Of a stretch of 64,000 bases of DNA, positions 42,524-53,347 are shown in pieces. The DNA lies in contig MU860091.1 in the NCBI GenBank assembly GCA_033296875.1, positions 1 to 64,000 of the forward strand, in the 5' to 3' direction. Origin of the DNA: Achaetomium macrosporum. Its lineage: Eukaryota > Ascomycota > Sordariomycetes > Sordariales > Chaetomiaceae. The notes below the pieces were generated by a model. The model did no database searches and was not told where the DNA came from. It saw nothing but the letters and a program-made list of their open reading frames with translations. The translations under genes were made by a program, and so were the position numbers. Position 1 is the first letter of the stretch, and each line of letters opens with the position of its first letter.

Positions 42524-44442
42524 AGTGAGTGCTTGCAGATCCAGGAGGAATTTAACATCAGGTGTAGCGACCGTGGCGAAAGAGTGAAGTCAGAGGATGA
42601 GCAGGCGCCAGGGGCAGGAAGCAGTGTCTCGTTAAATAGAATTCTACAAAAAGTGTCTCCGCAACGGCATCTTCTTCTTGTTGTCAGACTGGTCCTGACT
42701 CCGGTTCTCCCGGCGGAGAATCTCTGAGTGCCATTCGGCTGTCTCCTTCCGCTTTTCCCTACCTGAGAAGACCAGGTGATTGCCAGCTTGGGTGAATGCA
42801 TTTGGCGCCCATACCGGACCGCGTCTCCAGCGATGCCGATCGCCCTCCAATCCACTGTGGAAGTATCTGATACCGCCAAGCTCGCGTACTGGGTTGTATG
42901 TTTGATGTTTCATGCATTTCCCCACACTCTCGCGACTGGATCCTACCCATACACGCCATCTGGTAATGTACACTACCGGCATGCCGAGATTCTAGTGTCC
43001 CTTTATTAATGTTCGCACGTCAAGGAACCCGGATTCCCTCCTCATCGTCAATTCCCCACCAATCCTGTATTTCTCCGCCCACCTGCCAACGCGAACTTAC
43101 TCCTGTGGTGGTAGGAGGACTCCTGCAATCTCGAGGCTCCGTTCTTCTTGCTCGTCAGAAGATACCTACTAGCTGAAATAAAGAGCACGGAACCGCCACC
43201 CGCCGTGGGAGCGTGGAGCGACGATGCAGCACTCGCTGAGTAGTGGCGCGATCGGTTTTTCCATCGACTTCGACACAGCGGTCATACTATTATTATAGTA
43301 TAGGCCCACTCCCGGTCCTTAGCTCTGCGACATTTTGGAACGCGGCCATTAACATCCAAATTCCACGATATAGACCATAACGGGCAAGAGGTTTTTGGTT
43401 GCAATATTGGGAAAGTCGTGAGAAGGAAGGAACAACGAAGAGTGATGAGCGGAATTGCAGTGTCGCAATTCCGAGTGGGAATTGAATCGCCTTTAGCAAG
43501 CGAATAGTAGTCATGAGAAGACAAAACAGTATATCTGATTGTAAACCTCATGCTTGCCTTTCATGAGAGTACCTACCTCCGGCTGTTTCTCGTGCTGTCG
43601 GTGGTTATGGCTGGCTTGTCTCCGATCGACGTCATGCCTATTGTTATGATGCTGAGTGCAGGTCTACGACGCTGGTAGCAACAAATGCTCTCTGCCGGTA
43701 TAGTAGTAAGTGAAAGCCTCGACAGGTGGCGATCTGTTTTGTAGCTTCGCTGTGCTCAGGTAGGGTGGTGCGATCTATCGAACTTACAACTCTAGTAGTT
43801 TCCTGATGCCTTCGTGGCTCTCCCTCAAACTGAACACATTAGGTTCTCATTCCATCTATACTAGGTGCTTCTCATATGAGCATAATATAGTACGGTTCTC
43901 ATGTTCTACACTCCTTTATGTCACTCCCCCTGTTCTCATTTTTCTCATTCCCTTTTCCTCGTTTTTCTCACCTCGTGCTGTTTGCTTTTATCTCTTCGTA
44001 CCCTTTTATTTTTTTTTCTTTTCTTTTTTCACAATTTCTCTTTCTTTTCATAGATATATCGAGTGCCGTAAAGCCACATTACTAGGCGCCTTAGGTATTG
44101 AGCCTCGCAGGGACGGATTGTGGCACTCTCGAGGATTGGGGGCTGTGCTACCGTGAGAGTGCAAGGCGCGTCTTGGGTTACAGCAACATCTGATTTGCCC
44201 ATGACAGGCTTCTTTTCGTTGGTCACATCAGAGGCAGACACAGTTCCCCACCTCTGTAGGCCTCCGTGCATAGAGAGTCAGACTGCCTTTCTTTAGGCCG
44301 CGTTCCGGGAGAATGCTTTTGTACGAGTATTTTGAACAAGCTAATCCGCTTGCCTTAGCTAGGCAAGTGTTACTGTTGCCCATTCCTGTGTCCTCATCAA
44401 TCTTGATTCCATTCCATCGTGAACACAGTCGACAGATCAAGA
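42524..44442. other. Long intergenic stretch, no gene seen
   Basis: About 1.9 kb separating two divergent genes, so it must carry both promoters. A T-rich tract at about 43985-44050 (TTTTATTTTTTTTTCTTTTC) makes a spurious hydrophobic ORF. No motif-bearing frame was found. Confidence 0.5.
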
Positions 44443-46945
44443 ATGGCGGCGACGTCCAATGCTCAGTATCAACATTTCGTCCCTCAGTTTCTTCTGAACA
44501 ACTTCTCCCATCCGTACAAACCCGATGGCGAAGGCCCTCGAAGGCGGAAAGGTGCCGGGAAGCGCAAGTACGAGAAGGGCATGTACCCCAAGGACCCCGT
44601 CGTCCGGAACCTCGACCTTCTCGCGGACCCGCCGACCATCTGCGAGAAGCCTGTCAAGCGCATTCTCGGCCAGATGAACATGTATCAGGACACCAGCAAG
44701 CCGACCGAACAGCAACAGCACGTTGAGTTACTGCTCTCCAAGCTGGAGATGCGGGCTAGCGAGATCTTCCGGAAGATCACCAAGGCGTTCGAGCAGAAGG
44801 AAGCTGGCTTATGGCTCACGCGCACCGAACGAAACCTGCTCCGCAAGTTTCTCTTCTTGCTGAAGTACCGTGGTGACACCTTTCGGCACCGCTTCTTCCA
44901 TCAAAACCCCGAAGACTACAGAGAGAACGACAGAGAGCTGCTGCGCGAGTACATGGCCAAGCATGGCTTCAAGAGGCCCGTCGACGTTTGGTTCCACAAC
45001 ATCAAGGCCATCATCGAGCTGGACATGGACCCTGGAAGGAGTTGGCAGCTTGACCTTCCCAAGCGCATGTATCCCGACGATGCCATGTGGTTCGTTTCCC
45101 ATGAGGGGTTCTACTACATGGCGATCTGCACACCCTCCGATGCCAAGGACGAGTTTATCCTCACCGACAACAGCTACAACATTTTTGAAGGACCAAATCA
45201 CTTCGTCAAGGACGCAAACTCCGGCGAACTTGGCGGCTCAGCCTACACGCCCCTCCACGAATTCGCCCCTGTATCGCCCAAGCTCATGATAATTCTTCGG
45301 AGCTCGGTGCTGCCCAACGCTTTAGAGGATGTAGACCCGGAGGTCAAGGCGTTCCGGGCCTGGCAGCGGTCCCTCGCCATCGACATGGTTTACGACTACG
45401 AAGTCACCTCACTGCTGGCCGACCTGCCTATCGAGAAGGCGACCAACAGCTACACGGAGATCGTTGACGGCCGGATATCTGCGATTAGCGGCGCGGACTG
45501 GAAGCCGAGAAAGGATGACAGATTCTGCTTCAGATTTTTCCCCATCTGCTCCAAACACGTGCACACCATCAACGGCATCCTGCTCGACAATGCCGGCCGT
45601 TGCTCCAGTGTGGTATTCGAATCCCAAGAAAGCTTTGCGAGGACCCTGGAATGGTACCTCACAGCCCCCTGCACCGTCGGGAAGAACATCGTTCCGGGGG
45701 ATGCCGATGGCCGCTGGGCGACCCTGAAGAAGTTGGAAAGTGTGTCGCGCGCCCTTGGGTCCGACAAGGAGACAGTCTGGACACATCTCGAGGGCGTCCC
45801 AACCATCGACTACGAGGATTTTCGCACGAGAAAGCTTGCACAAAGGCGCAAATTGAATCGGATGTTTGATGGAGACGGGAGCTCCTTCTTTGAGGAGATC
45901 GCAAGGGAGAAGGGCTCACCGGAGCCTGAACTCAATGCTCATGATGCTGAGCTCTACTCGCTCCTTGGTGAGTTGCGGACCACATACCTAGGATTGCCCC
46001 TGATCTAACAGTCTCACAGGGGGTTCGATAGTAACCTTCATGGAGGATTTGACTCAAGCCGGAAGGATGTGGACGCTTCGAGTCAAAATCGACTCTTGGT
46101 CAAAGGGAAAGGTCGACGAGGCAGTCCGGCACCGCAACCGCGAGCTGCTCCTTGATGCGTATCTCCGGCTCCCACCGCGACGCATATGGCATTATATCAG
46201 ATTCGTGCGGTTTAGTATCCTTTATGTCCACTACAACATTCCGATCGACGACGACGAGGGGTTCTCTGGACCGGAAGACGCTGTGGTGAGAGGTACGTTC
46301 ATGCTATCAAGTCGCGCAGTACCTCAGTTCAAAGACCACTAATCACTGACTCCCAAACTCAAACACGTAGTTCACCAGCTCGTCTCGCCGGATCGACTGG
46401 CGAGACTCATCTACACTGCCGGCATGAACAGCATCGACATGCGGAGCCGGCCGTGGCTCGATCTATGGGATCCTTTCACGAAGGACAACTTGGAAAAGGT
46501 GGGACCGAGGGAGGTCCTCGGCTTGGCTCGGATGATCCTCTTTTATACCCCAGGTACAGTCAAAGAATATCCCGCTGGCACTTTATGCGACACATTGTGC
46601 CGCTCGCTGCTAACTAAATCTTGCAGGATACATTAGGGATTGCGGTAAGACGTCATAGCCCCTTTTTACATTGCGCCATTAGAACTAACCTCCACATAAG
46701 GCATCCCTGAAGTCCAGGACCTGGCTCGCCAGGCGCAGCTCGAAATCTTGAGAGCGGGTCTACATAACAAGCTTGGAATGAGCATGAGACTTTTCGATGA
46801 AGGGGACAGGATCGAGCTTCTGACTCGCATGATGGTCAGAGAAAGCTTCATGGATGCTCTCAGGGGAAGACTGGAACCCTCGTTTCTGCTGGATCTCAAA
46901 ACGGCGCTCTTTGACGTCGCCTACCCAACTCCGCCACAGACTTAG
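44443..46945 (+). CDS. DUF4238-family protein, 747 aa
   Basis: Function unknown; DUF4238 proteins occur in bacteria and fungi and share an N-terminal QHxVPQxxLxxFS motif, seen here as YQHFVPQFLLNNFS (residues about 7-20). Five exons: 44443-45967, 46020-46292, 46371-46553, 46627-46644 (18 nt) and 46701-46945. Every intron is 52-78 nt and all joins are phase 1. The conserved core covers roughly residues 1-290 (DLLADPPTICEKPVKRILGQ; NRELLREYMAKHGF-like; DAMWFVSHEGFYYMAICTP; EFILTDNSYNIFEGP; EFAPVSPKLMIILRSS). The C-terminal 450 residues are helical and specific to fungi as far as I can tell. No signal peptide. The start at 44443 is the first ATG before the motif. Confidence 0.85.
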
Positions 46946-47241
46946 TAGCAATTGAAAAGCAAGGAAAAGGGGTTGGATCGTCAGTCCCCTTACTTTCTTC
47001 GCAGCAACTCCAGACCATGCGCTTTGTGTTGAAAAGGTCAAAAAGGCCAGTTAAAGGAAGCCGTGACAATGTCTTTGTCTAAATCAATTTCCTAGCTCCC
47101 CACCCTCCACCCATAAAGAACCGCTTCACCCAGCTCGTATATAGCCCATCATTCGACCCCCTGCCTAGCACTTCCCTCTGACCCAGCAACCAAGTCAGAG
47201 TAAGCTATTCCAACGGAGACGACAGAAACCAGGTAATAGTG

Positions 47242-47637
47242 ATGTGCACCTACACCCTAACAATCCAGCAATGCCCCCATTGCTTCTACATCCACGACAC
47301 CACCTCGCCCAGCGCCCCCTTCCAGCCCTGCAGCCCTGCTGTGTCCCCCTCGACCAGTTGCCCGACGGCAACACCGTCGGGAGAGAGAAGGTTTGATGTC
47401 CCCTGTTCCCGGTGCGTGCGGTCGAGGTCGTCAATGAAGCCAATGGCAAATTCAAGCAGACATGGACTGGAGCGCGATCAAATGCAGAGAAACATATATT
47501 GGAAACCAGTAGAAGATAAAGGAGGGCCAGGCGAGGAGAGGGATGAGAAAAGAAGGGCGGAGATACGCGCATGGTGGGCCGCGTGTATAAGAGAATGGGA
47601 GGCGCGTTGGGGAGGGATGAGGGGAGGCAGGGGTTAG
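47242..47637 (+). CDS. Small cysteine-containing fungal protein, 131 aa
   Basis: Starts MCTYTLTIQQCPHCFYIHDT, a cysteine/histidine pattern (CPHC, later PCSRC) common at the start of short fungal proteins of unknown role and possibly binding zinc. The middle is Pro/Ser-rich. The C-terminus is a charged helix (EERDEKRRAEIRAWWAACIR). No signal peptide. Intronless as read. The composition and the Cys pairs make it more likely than not to be a gene, but no splice evidence supports it. Confidence 0.5.
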   Translation: MCTYTLTIQQCPHCFYIHDTTSPSAPFQPCSPAVSPSTSCPTATPSGERRFDVPCSRCVRSRSSMKPMANSSRHGLERDQMQRNIYWKPVEDKGGPGEERDEKRRAEIRAWWAACIREWEARWGGMRGGRG

Positions 47638-47957
47638 CGTGGGATAGAGCGGTGACTGCTAGAAAGTTGAGTGCTTACTGCTTAGGCAGGCCTGGGAACG
47701 TTCCGAGGAAGAGGGAGAGAATTGGCATCGGGAAGTTAAACAAGCCATGTATTGGACAAGGTTTGAAGGGTTCTTAAGATATACATGTAACATGATAAGC
47801 GCAGGCCTCCCCAGCAACCCCAGCAGCAAGTCAAACGAGCATTTTCAAGCGTCCCATGGTACCCAGGAACGCAGATGTTTGATCTACAATTAACTATGTA
47901 TTAAAGTAGCAAGACCCAAATCAATCTAACACCGCGACGGACGGTTGATTACTAGTT

Positions 47958-49462
47958 CTACAAAGCAACGGCACCAACGAGGGTGAACAGGACAACAAGG
48001 CCGGAGATAATGACGGGAGCATTGGACGCGGCGGGAACGGTGCCCCGCATGGCGGCACTGCTCGAGGTGGATGAGCCGCTGCTGCCAGAGGTGCTGCTGC
48101 CGGCGGATGGGCCCTCGCTCGTCGAGGCCTGGTCGGTAGCCCACTGCGAGCCGGGACCCTTCAGGCCTGGGCCCTTGCCGGCGCCTTCCTCGAAGAACTG
48201 TGCGGAGTGAGTCAGCCGTCATGCCGTAGGAGACTAGAAAGTAAAAGAGATGTTGGAAGGTACCTTCTTGGCGCCCTCTGGGATGGCGGGAAGGGCCGTC
48301 GAGCTGACACTCCAGTTCGCATCCTGAGTGGGGCACTCGGCGGCCCGCGTAGTCGACGTGTAACCGCCGTCGCCAGTAGGGGCGGGCCACTTCTTCAGAG
48401 CACTCTGGAAGGCCGCGAACTCGTCGAGCTCCTTCCGCTCGCCCGTCTGGTCGACGCCGCCGTTCTCCTGGCCTCCCTCGATCTCGACGATGCCAAACTT
48501 GTTGGCCTCCATGCTGTACTCGTACATGAGACCGCCCGAATAGACGCCCGTCATGTTGGAGTGCATGAGCGACTCGAGCTCGCCGAAGTTGCGCTTGTTG
48601 TGGTTGCAGCCGTACTCGGACAGGAAGATGGGAAGGCCGTAGCCCGTGAAGTTCTGCACCTTCTTGTCCCACCCGGACGTGACGAAGTCGCTGCTGCACC
48701 ACGAGTAGTCGTTCTGTGCGCCAAGGTTAGTGCTGATCTTCATGCCCCAGTTTCCAGCGAACTCACGAATGCGAAGAAGTCGCTGCGCTCGTCCTCCGAG
48801 CCGCAGTTGAAGTAGTCAGCGGTCTGTCTCCGGTTGGTGCTGACATCGGCAGCAGAGTAGCCGACGAGGATCTTGCGGTAGCCCCGGGCCTTGATGTAGG
48901 CGCGCATGTCACGGTCCGTCGCCTTCACGTACGGCGCGGCGAGGGTGGTATTAGCAAGGTCGTGGATGACCTCGTTGCCCGAGAAGAAGGCCATGGTGTT
49001 GGAGTACTTGGCGAAGGCATCGATGGTGGCGAACACGCTCTGCAGGTACGGGGTATTGTACGATCCGTGCGGGTCTTCGCGGTTGATCGAGTACTTGGGG
49101 TTGTTGGCATCGAGCACGACGTAGATGCCGGCCTCGGCGAGCGCATTCATGCACTCATCGTGGTCCATCGAGTTGTCGGTCGAGTAGACGCGGATGACGT
49201 TGATGCCGAGTTTCTTGAACTTCTCGATATCGGGCATGCAGACCTTGGTGTCGGCAAGGGGGTCGATGTTGGCGCTGGCGCCGCCGGGCTGGTAGTCGAT
49301 ACCACGGATGTAGAACCTCTCCTTGCCCTTGAAGAAGGCATTGCCAGTGACCGTAATGGGCTCGAGTTCGACTGCGCGCGGCTTGACCGGCAAGGTCGCT
49401 GTCGGACCGCCGTATACGGCCACTGCGGCCGTCAAAGCCGAAACCACCGCTGCAGACTTCAT
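47958..49462 (-). CDS. GPI-anchored 1,3-beta-glucanosyltransferase, GH72 (Gas/Gel family)
   Basis: Elongates and cross-links cell-wall beta-1,3-glucan at the outer plasma membrane. Exons are 49462-48767, 48713-48264 and 48197-47958 (461 residues); introns of 53 and 66 nt join FFAF to NDYSWCSSDF and EGAKK to FFEEGAGKGP. Signal peptide: MKSAAVVSALTAAVAVYGG. Catalytic Glu164 is in FFSGNEVIHD and Glu265 in PIFLSEYGC. The C-terminus has a Ser/Thr/Gly linker and a hydrophobic tail (VIMSGLVVLFTLVGAVAL), with a likely GPI omega site near the Ala/Ser/Asn run before it. The X8/CBM43 cysteine module found in some Gas proteins is absent. Start fixed by the signal peptide. Confidence 0.94.
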
Positions 49463-50870
49463 TGTCGTGTACTCAGTCGTGGGATTGGAGATGCAGAAGT
49501 CAAAAATGCCTGATAGCAAAACCAACAAGTCCGGAAAATAAAAAGAAGCAATTCCAGATATTCAAACAGCCATGAAACGAGCGAAATGGCTTTGTAGGAA
49601 AGTAAGAACGGTCTGGATGAGCGAACGACCGAAGAAGAAGCGACGTCTGATGGTGTTTTTGGAGTTGGACAGAGCAAGAAGCGGACAGATCCCGACTTCA
49701 GGAGACCCGACACTTAAAAGCCCCGCCGATCGGGACGGCGAGTAAGGGGGTTGGTGCATAGCCGCTTTCCAAGAGGTCTTGGAAGTCTCAGAAATCACGA
49801 CTCAGCAGCGTCGTTACATCTGCCAAGAGAATACCAAGAGAATGCCATCCCATGGAAATGCGCTGCCAAGGGCCAGTAATGCCGGGGCTTGGCCCGGTGA
49901 CACGGCAGCGTTTCGTGACCCAGAACTTGGAAGTGCTTGCTTGTGTTTGCGCTGGCAACATGGCGGGACGGCGGCAGCATTTATCGACCGACAAAAACCT
50001 GTTGAATGGCCATGGATAGCAAGCAAGACCTTCACAGTGTTTACGTGACTGATAAAATGGCCAAGGATTGGCCAAGCAACCGAAATACCCCCAAGAACGG
50101 CCAAGGGAGAAAAGCCCCACAAAATTGCAGGTTTGCGACCTGCCAATCTGCAACGGAGAGGATTGGCAGCGACTTACACAACCCCCGGCCTATTTAACAC
50201 AACACGGTTGGTGAGCGGTCTGGCCAAGATCAGGGCAGCGTCATGATGTGGCTCTTCAATCTCCAGTTGATGCCGACCAGTTCATGCTACCTCACATGTC
50301 GAGGCGTGGATCAGGTATAAGGTACATATATGCATACAATCATCAGCCCGCACCCGAGAGAACTTTATGCCAACATGTCGATGACGGTCAAGTCATGCTA
50401 ACTAACTAGGTACCTTACCTAGGTGCTGTGTACAACTACACAGTTGGCAACGAAGAGCTAAATTGCCTTCGACTGTCATTTACGAACAAACTGCCATTGA
50501 TTTGCGTGACGGCCACAGGTCCATCAGCGGGGCCGAGCAGGCTCCTGGGCATTAATCTCAAAGAACTTGTGAAATAGATACCAACTGAAGTACTGTCGTT
50601 ATATGCCGTCTCAACTGCAGCTCCTCTCCTCGACCAACATACATCGACTTCTCGCACATTGAGAATGCTGTACATCCGTATACCATAGCTCGCTAGACGA
50701 GTCGCGCTTGTGAGAGCCGCCAAAGGGATTAAGCCGGGAATGAGCTGTTAGGGCTACAGCCACAGAAGGAAAATTTCCTTGGGTCCCTAACTTCGTTAGT
50801 TATATACATTATTACTTTCACTTTCCAAATAGTTACACATAGTTACACATAAATATACATATAAAGAGGG
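49463..50870. other. Long intergenic stretch, no gene seen
   Basis: Promoter of the GH72 gene plus spacer. It ends in two copies of AGTTACACAT (50831-50850) just before the poly-A tract. No coding evidence. Confidence 0.5.

Positions 50871-50903
<33 letters not shown>
50871..50903 (+). repeat. 33-nt poly(A) run
   Basis: An uninterrupted A run 20 bases upstream of the HET-gene ATG. It follows the duplicated AGTTACACAT. It may be a poly(dA:dT) promoter element or the tail of an old retrocopy; no coding sequence upstream supports the latter. Confidence 0.85.
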
Positions 50904-50905
<2 letters not shown>

Positions 50906-50923
50906 AAGGCTTTACGTTTCCCA

Positions 50924-53242
50924 ATGGTGTCACAGGAAGAAATAGAGCGCGGACAATTCAACCGCGACCTCCGGATTAGTATCGCAAAGTACGGCGAATG
51001 GCGCTGGGACTGCAATCGCATGCGGCCCCGCAGCGGCCCGCGGTCTCTCGGCCCGCACATCGACATTCGCGGGTTGATGTCGACGCCGATCCTGTGCGGC
51101 GTTATGACGGACGACGAGATCGCACACACGATGCGCACGGACCCGGCGTGGCCGTCCACGCCACGCGGCTGTCGGCTGCGTGTTAGTTTTACGGAGTGCC
51201 GAGCCCATGAAGATGACGACCACCGCGTGACGGATGAGTGGGAGAAGGAGAACTTGACGTGGGAAAGTCAGACAATTCCTAGCCAAAGCATGAGGGCGGA
51301 CCTGACCTCGGTCGACCCATGCGTGCGCCTGGATGACAACGGCGTCGGTACGGCGTTTGTGCTGAGCCTGGGGCTCCAGGTCGAGATGTGCTCCGAGGGC
51401 CGCGTGGCGCAGGTGACGCTGGAGGAGAACGCGGAGCGGGTCCGCGTACAGGTGCCGCCGTCGCCGCCGGAGTGGGATTACAACAGCTTCGTCACGCTTG
51501 CGAAGGCGTTCAGCGTCATCGCCGTGGCGCTGCAGCGTGTAGAGTTCCTCGGTCTCGGCACGGGGAAGGGACAGGCACTGGAGGAAGCGAGGTCGGCGAT
51601 CCAGGATGCGCTCGTGCTAGGCCTGGCGGCGCGGGTAAGCGACGCCGAGTTGCGGGCCGCGGCGCCGGTGCTGCCGTTTCTGCCGCTCGGTCGGCTATGC
51701 GGCGGCGGCCAGCATATCACCTTGGAGCGCTTGCAGGAAATGGTATCCAGAACTATGCCGTATTATGCCGTGGCTCCGAGGGGGGAATTTCATCAAGGCA
51801 AATGCGGCTGTTTCTTCCCTGGTGGGAAGGTAGAGGCAGAGAGGAAATCCGGACTTACAGGTGTCAAGATTACCCCCCGGAGATTCTACGATGCTCGCCG
51901 CAGGAACGAGGCCCGTCTGGATGACAAGATCGTGGCTTTATCTGCGTCTGAACGCGTGGATAACTACGTGCCGCTCTCGTACCCTTGGGCATCGTACGAC
52001 TCTGAAGACCTGGAGAAGATCATAGCAACAGCCCACAAAGAGCTGAAGCACCGGTACTACTGGGTTGATCGGTGGTGTATAGACCAAGAGAGCCGTGAGG
52101 ATAAAGAAAAGGAGGTACCAAAGATGAAGGACTACTACTCCAACGGCGAGTGCACTTTGATTCTTCCTGGGATGGCATTTCCCATCGAGCTCGCTCGCTT
52201 GGGCAGCGACCGGAAGGTCCGATTGTACAAGCCCGAGCTGGTGCAGCAGGTTAAGCAGATCTGGGAGAACTGTCAGTGGAGACGACGCTGCTGGACGTTG
52301 CAGGAAGCGGTGATGAGCACGAAGTGTACCTTCTGGACCGGTCATGAAGAAGCCCCGTTCATCGATTGCTCACAGCTCATCAGCGTTTTACGCAGTTCGG
52401 CAATCGGCAATCACTACATCAGCACCCCTTCCCACCTCTCCATGGAGGTAGGCTGTGTGGACAAGACAACATTGGCTGGCATGTCAGCAGTGGTCGCTGG
52501 CTCGACTGAGGAATCGATCTTCCAACGAGGCGTAGTTAGATGCTCCAGCCATGGAACCGTCACCGACGCGGACGCCCACTTACGCCCCTTGGCTGTGCTT
52601 CTGGATAAGCTTCGCGGCCGGGACGCCACAATGGAGTTGGACGAGTATTACAGCTTGTTCTCCATGGCATTGGACAAGCTTCCCGCGGTAAACTACAGCA
52701 TCACCACTTTCCAACTTATAGAGAGGATGGTGAACAGCGGCGCTCTGGGTGCAAATCTCCTGCTGACCAGTACCGGGCGACGCTCTGATAACAACCGCGG
52801 CTGGCTGCCTCGCAGGTGTGCCCAGCGGGAATACTCCATGATGGGAACGGTGATCAATGCTGTGCGTCCGCGCATCTCCGATGGTGCGATGGTTGTCAAG
52901 GCAACTCTGGTCACAATACGGCCTGGCGACGACGATCGCGACCACTTCGCCGCGGGCACTGACATAGTCATGGTCCAGCCCAACCCAGGAGCGGTTGGAG
53001 GCGAAGTTGATCTGCATGGCACCGTACGTCGCAAGCTGAAGAAGGCGAGCCACTATCTTCTGCTCGATGCGGCTGACTGGCCACCGTCGAAGTTCACCAG
53101 CGGTTTGATACTCCTGGCCACCGAAGAACAGCAGTCAGCGGACCATCGCCTGATAGACACCACCGTTGTAGACGATGTGACACAGGACCGGTTTTTAAGG
53201 AACCATCACCTGGGAATAGGCCGGCCAGTCCGTCTTCTCTAG
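50924..53242 (+). CDS. HET-domain (heterokaryon incompatibility) protein, 772 aa
   Basis: HET domains are TIR-like modules that trigger incompatibility cell death in filamentous ascomycetes. Intronless 772-codon frame starting at 50924. The HET core spans about residues 340-470: YVPLSYPWASYDSEDLEKI, YYWVDRWCIDQESREDKEKE, VPKMKDYYSNGECTLIL and RRCWTLQEAVMSTKCTFW, all diagnostic. The usual LSYxWG motif reads SYPWAS, with Ala for Gly. The N-terminal third (1-335) is of unknown type, with a long helix (AKAFSVIAVALQRVEF) and a Cys/Gly patch (GKCGCFFPGGK). The C-terminal 300 residues are the usual variable tail. There are no WD or NACHT repeats. The upstream poly-A run lies within the presumed leader. 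Confidence 0.85.
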   Translation: MVSQEEIERGQFNRDLRISIAKYGEWRWDCNRMRPRSGPRSLGPHIDIRGLMSTPILCGVMTDDEIAHTMRTDPAWPSTPRGCRLRVSFTECRAHEDDDHRVTDEWEKENLTWESQTIPSQSMRADLTSVDPCVRLDDNGVGTAFVLSLGLQVEMCSEGRVAQVTLEENAERVRVQVPPSPPEWDYNSFVTLAKAFSVIAVALQRVEFLGLGTGKGQALEEARSAIQDALVLGLAARVSDAELRAAAPVLPFLPLGRLCGGGQHITLERLQEMVSRTMPYYAVAPRGEFHQGKCGCFFPGGKVEAERKSGLTGVKITPRRFYDARRRNEARLDDKIVALSASERVDNYVPLSYPWASYDSEDLEKIIATAHKELKHRYYWVDRWCIDQESREDKEKEVPKMKDYYSNGECTLILPGMAFPIELARLGSDRKVRLYKPELVQQVKQIWENCQWRRRCWTLQEAVMSTKCTFWTGHEEAPFIDCSQLISVLRSSAIGNHYISTPSHLSMEVGCVDKTTLAGMSAVVAGSTEESIFQRGVVRCSSHGTVTDADAHLRPLAVLLDKLRGRDATMELDEYYSLFSMALDKLPAVNYSITTFQLIERMVNSGALGANLLLTSTGRRSDNNRGWLPRRCAQREYSMMGTVINAVRPRISDGAMVVKATLVTIRPGDDDRDHFAAGTDIVMVQPNPGAVGGEVDLHGTVRRKLKKASHYLLLDAADWPPSKFTSGLILLATEEQQSADHRLIDTTVVDDVTQDRFLRNHHLGIGRPVRLL

Positions 53243-53347
53243 GCTGCAGTCGATAGATAGGTCAAGTGATACACATGGCTAGGCGGACCCTCGGGCCAGT
53301 TTCTTTCCGCCTGGTACCGTGAAGATCATTCCCGTCGGCAACCAGAA

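Noticed and set aside
43806..44156. 116-codon hydrophobic ORF
   Set aside because: The hydrophobicity comes from a T-rich tract (Phe runs); no start context or splicing.
48207..48815. 202-codon plus-strand ORF
   Set aside because: Exactly antisense to the GH72 coding exons, whose catalytic motifs are clear.
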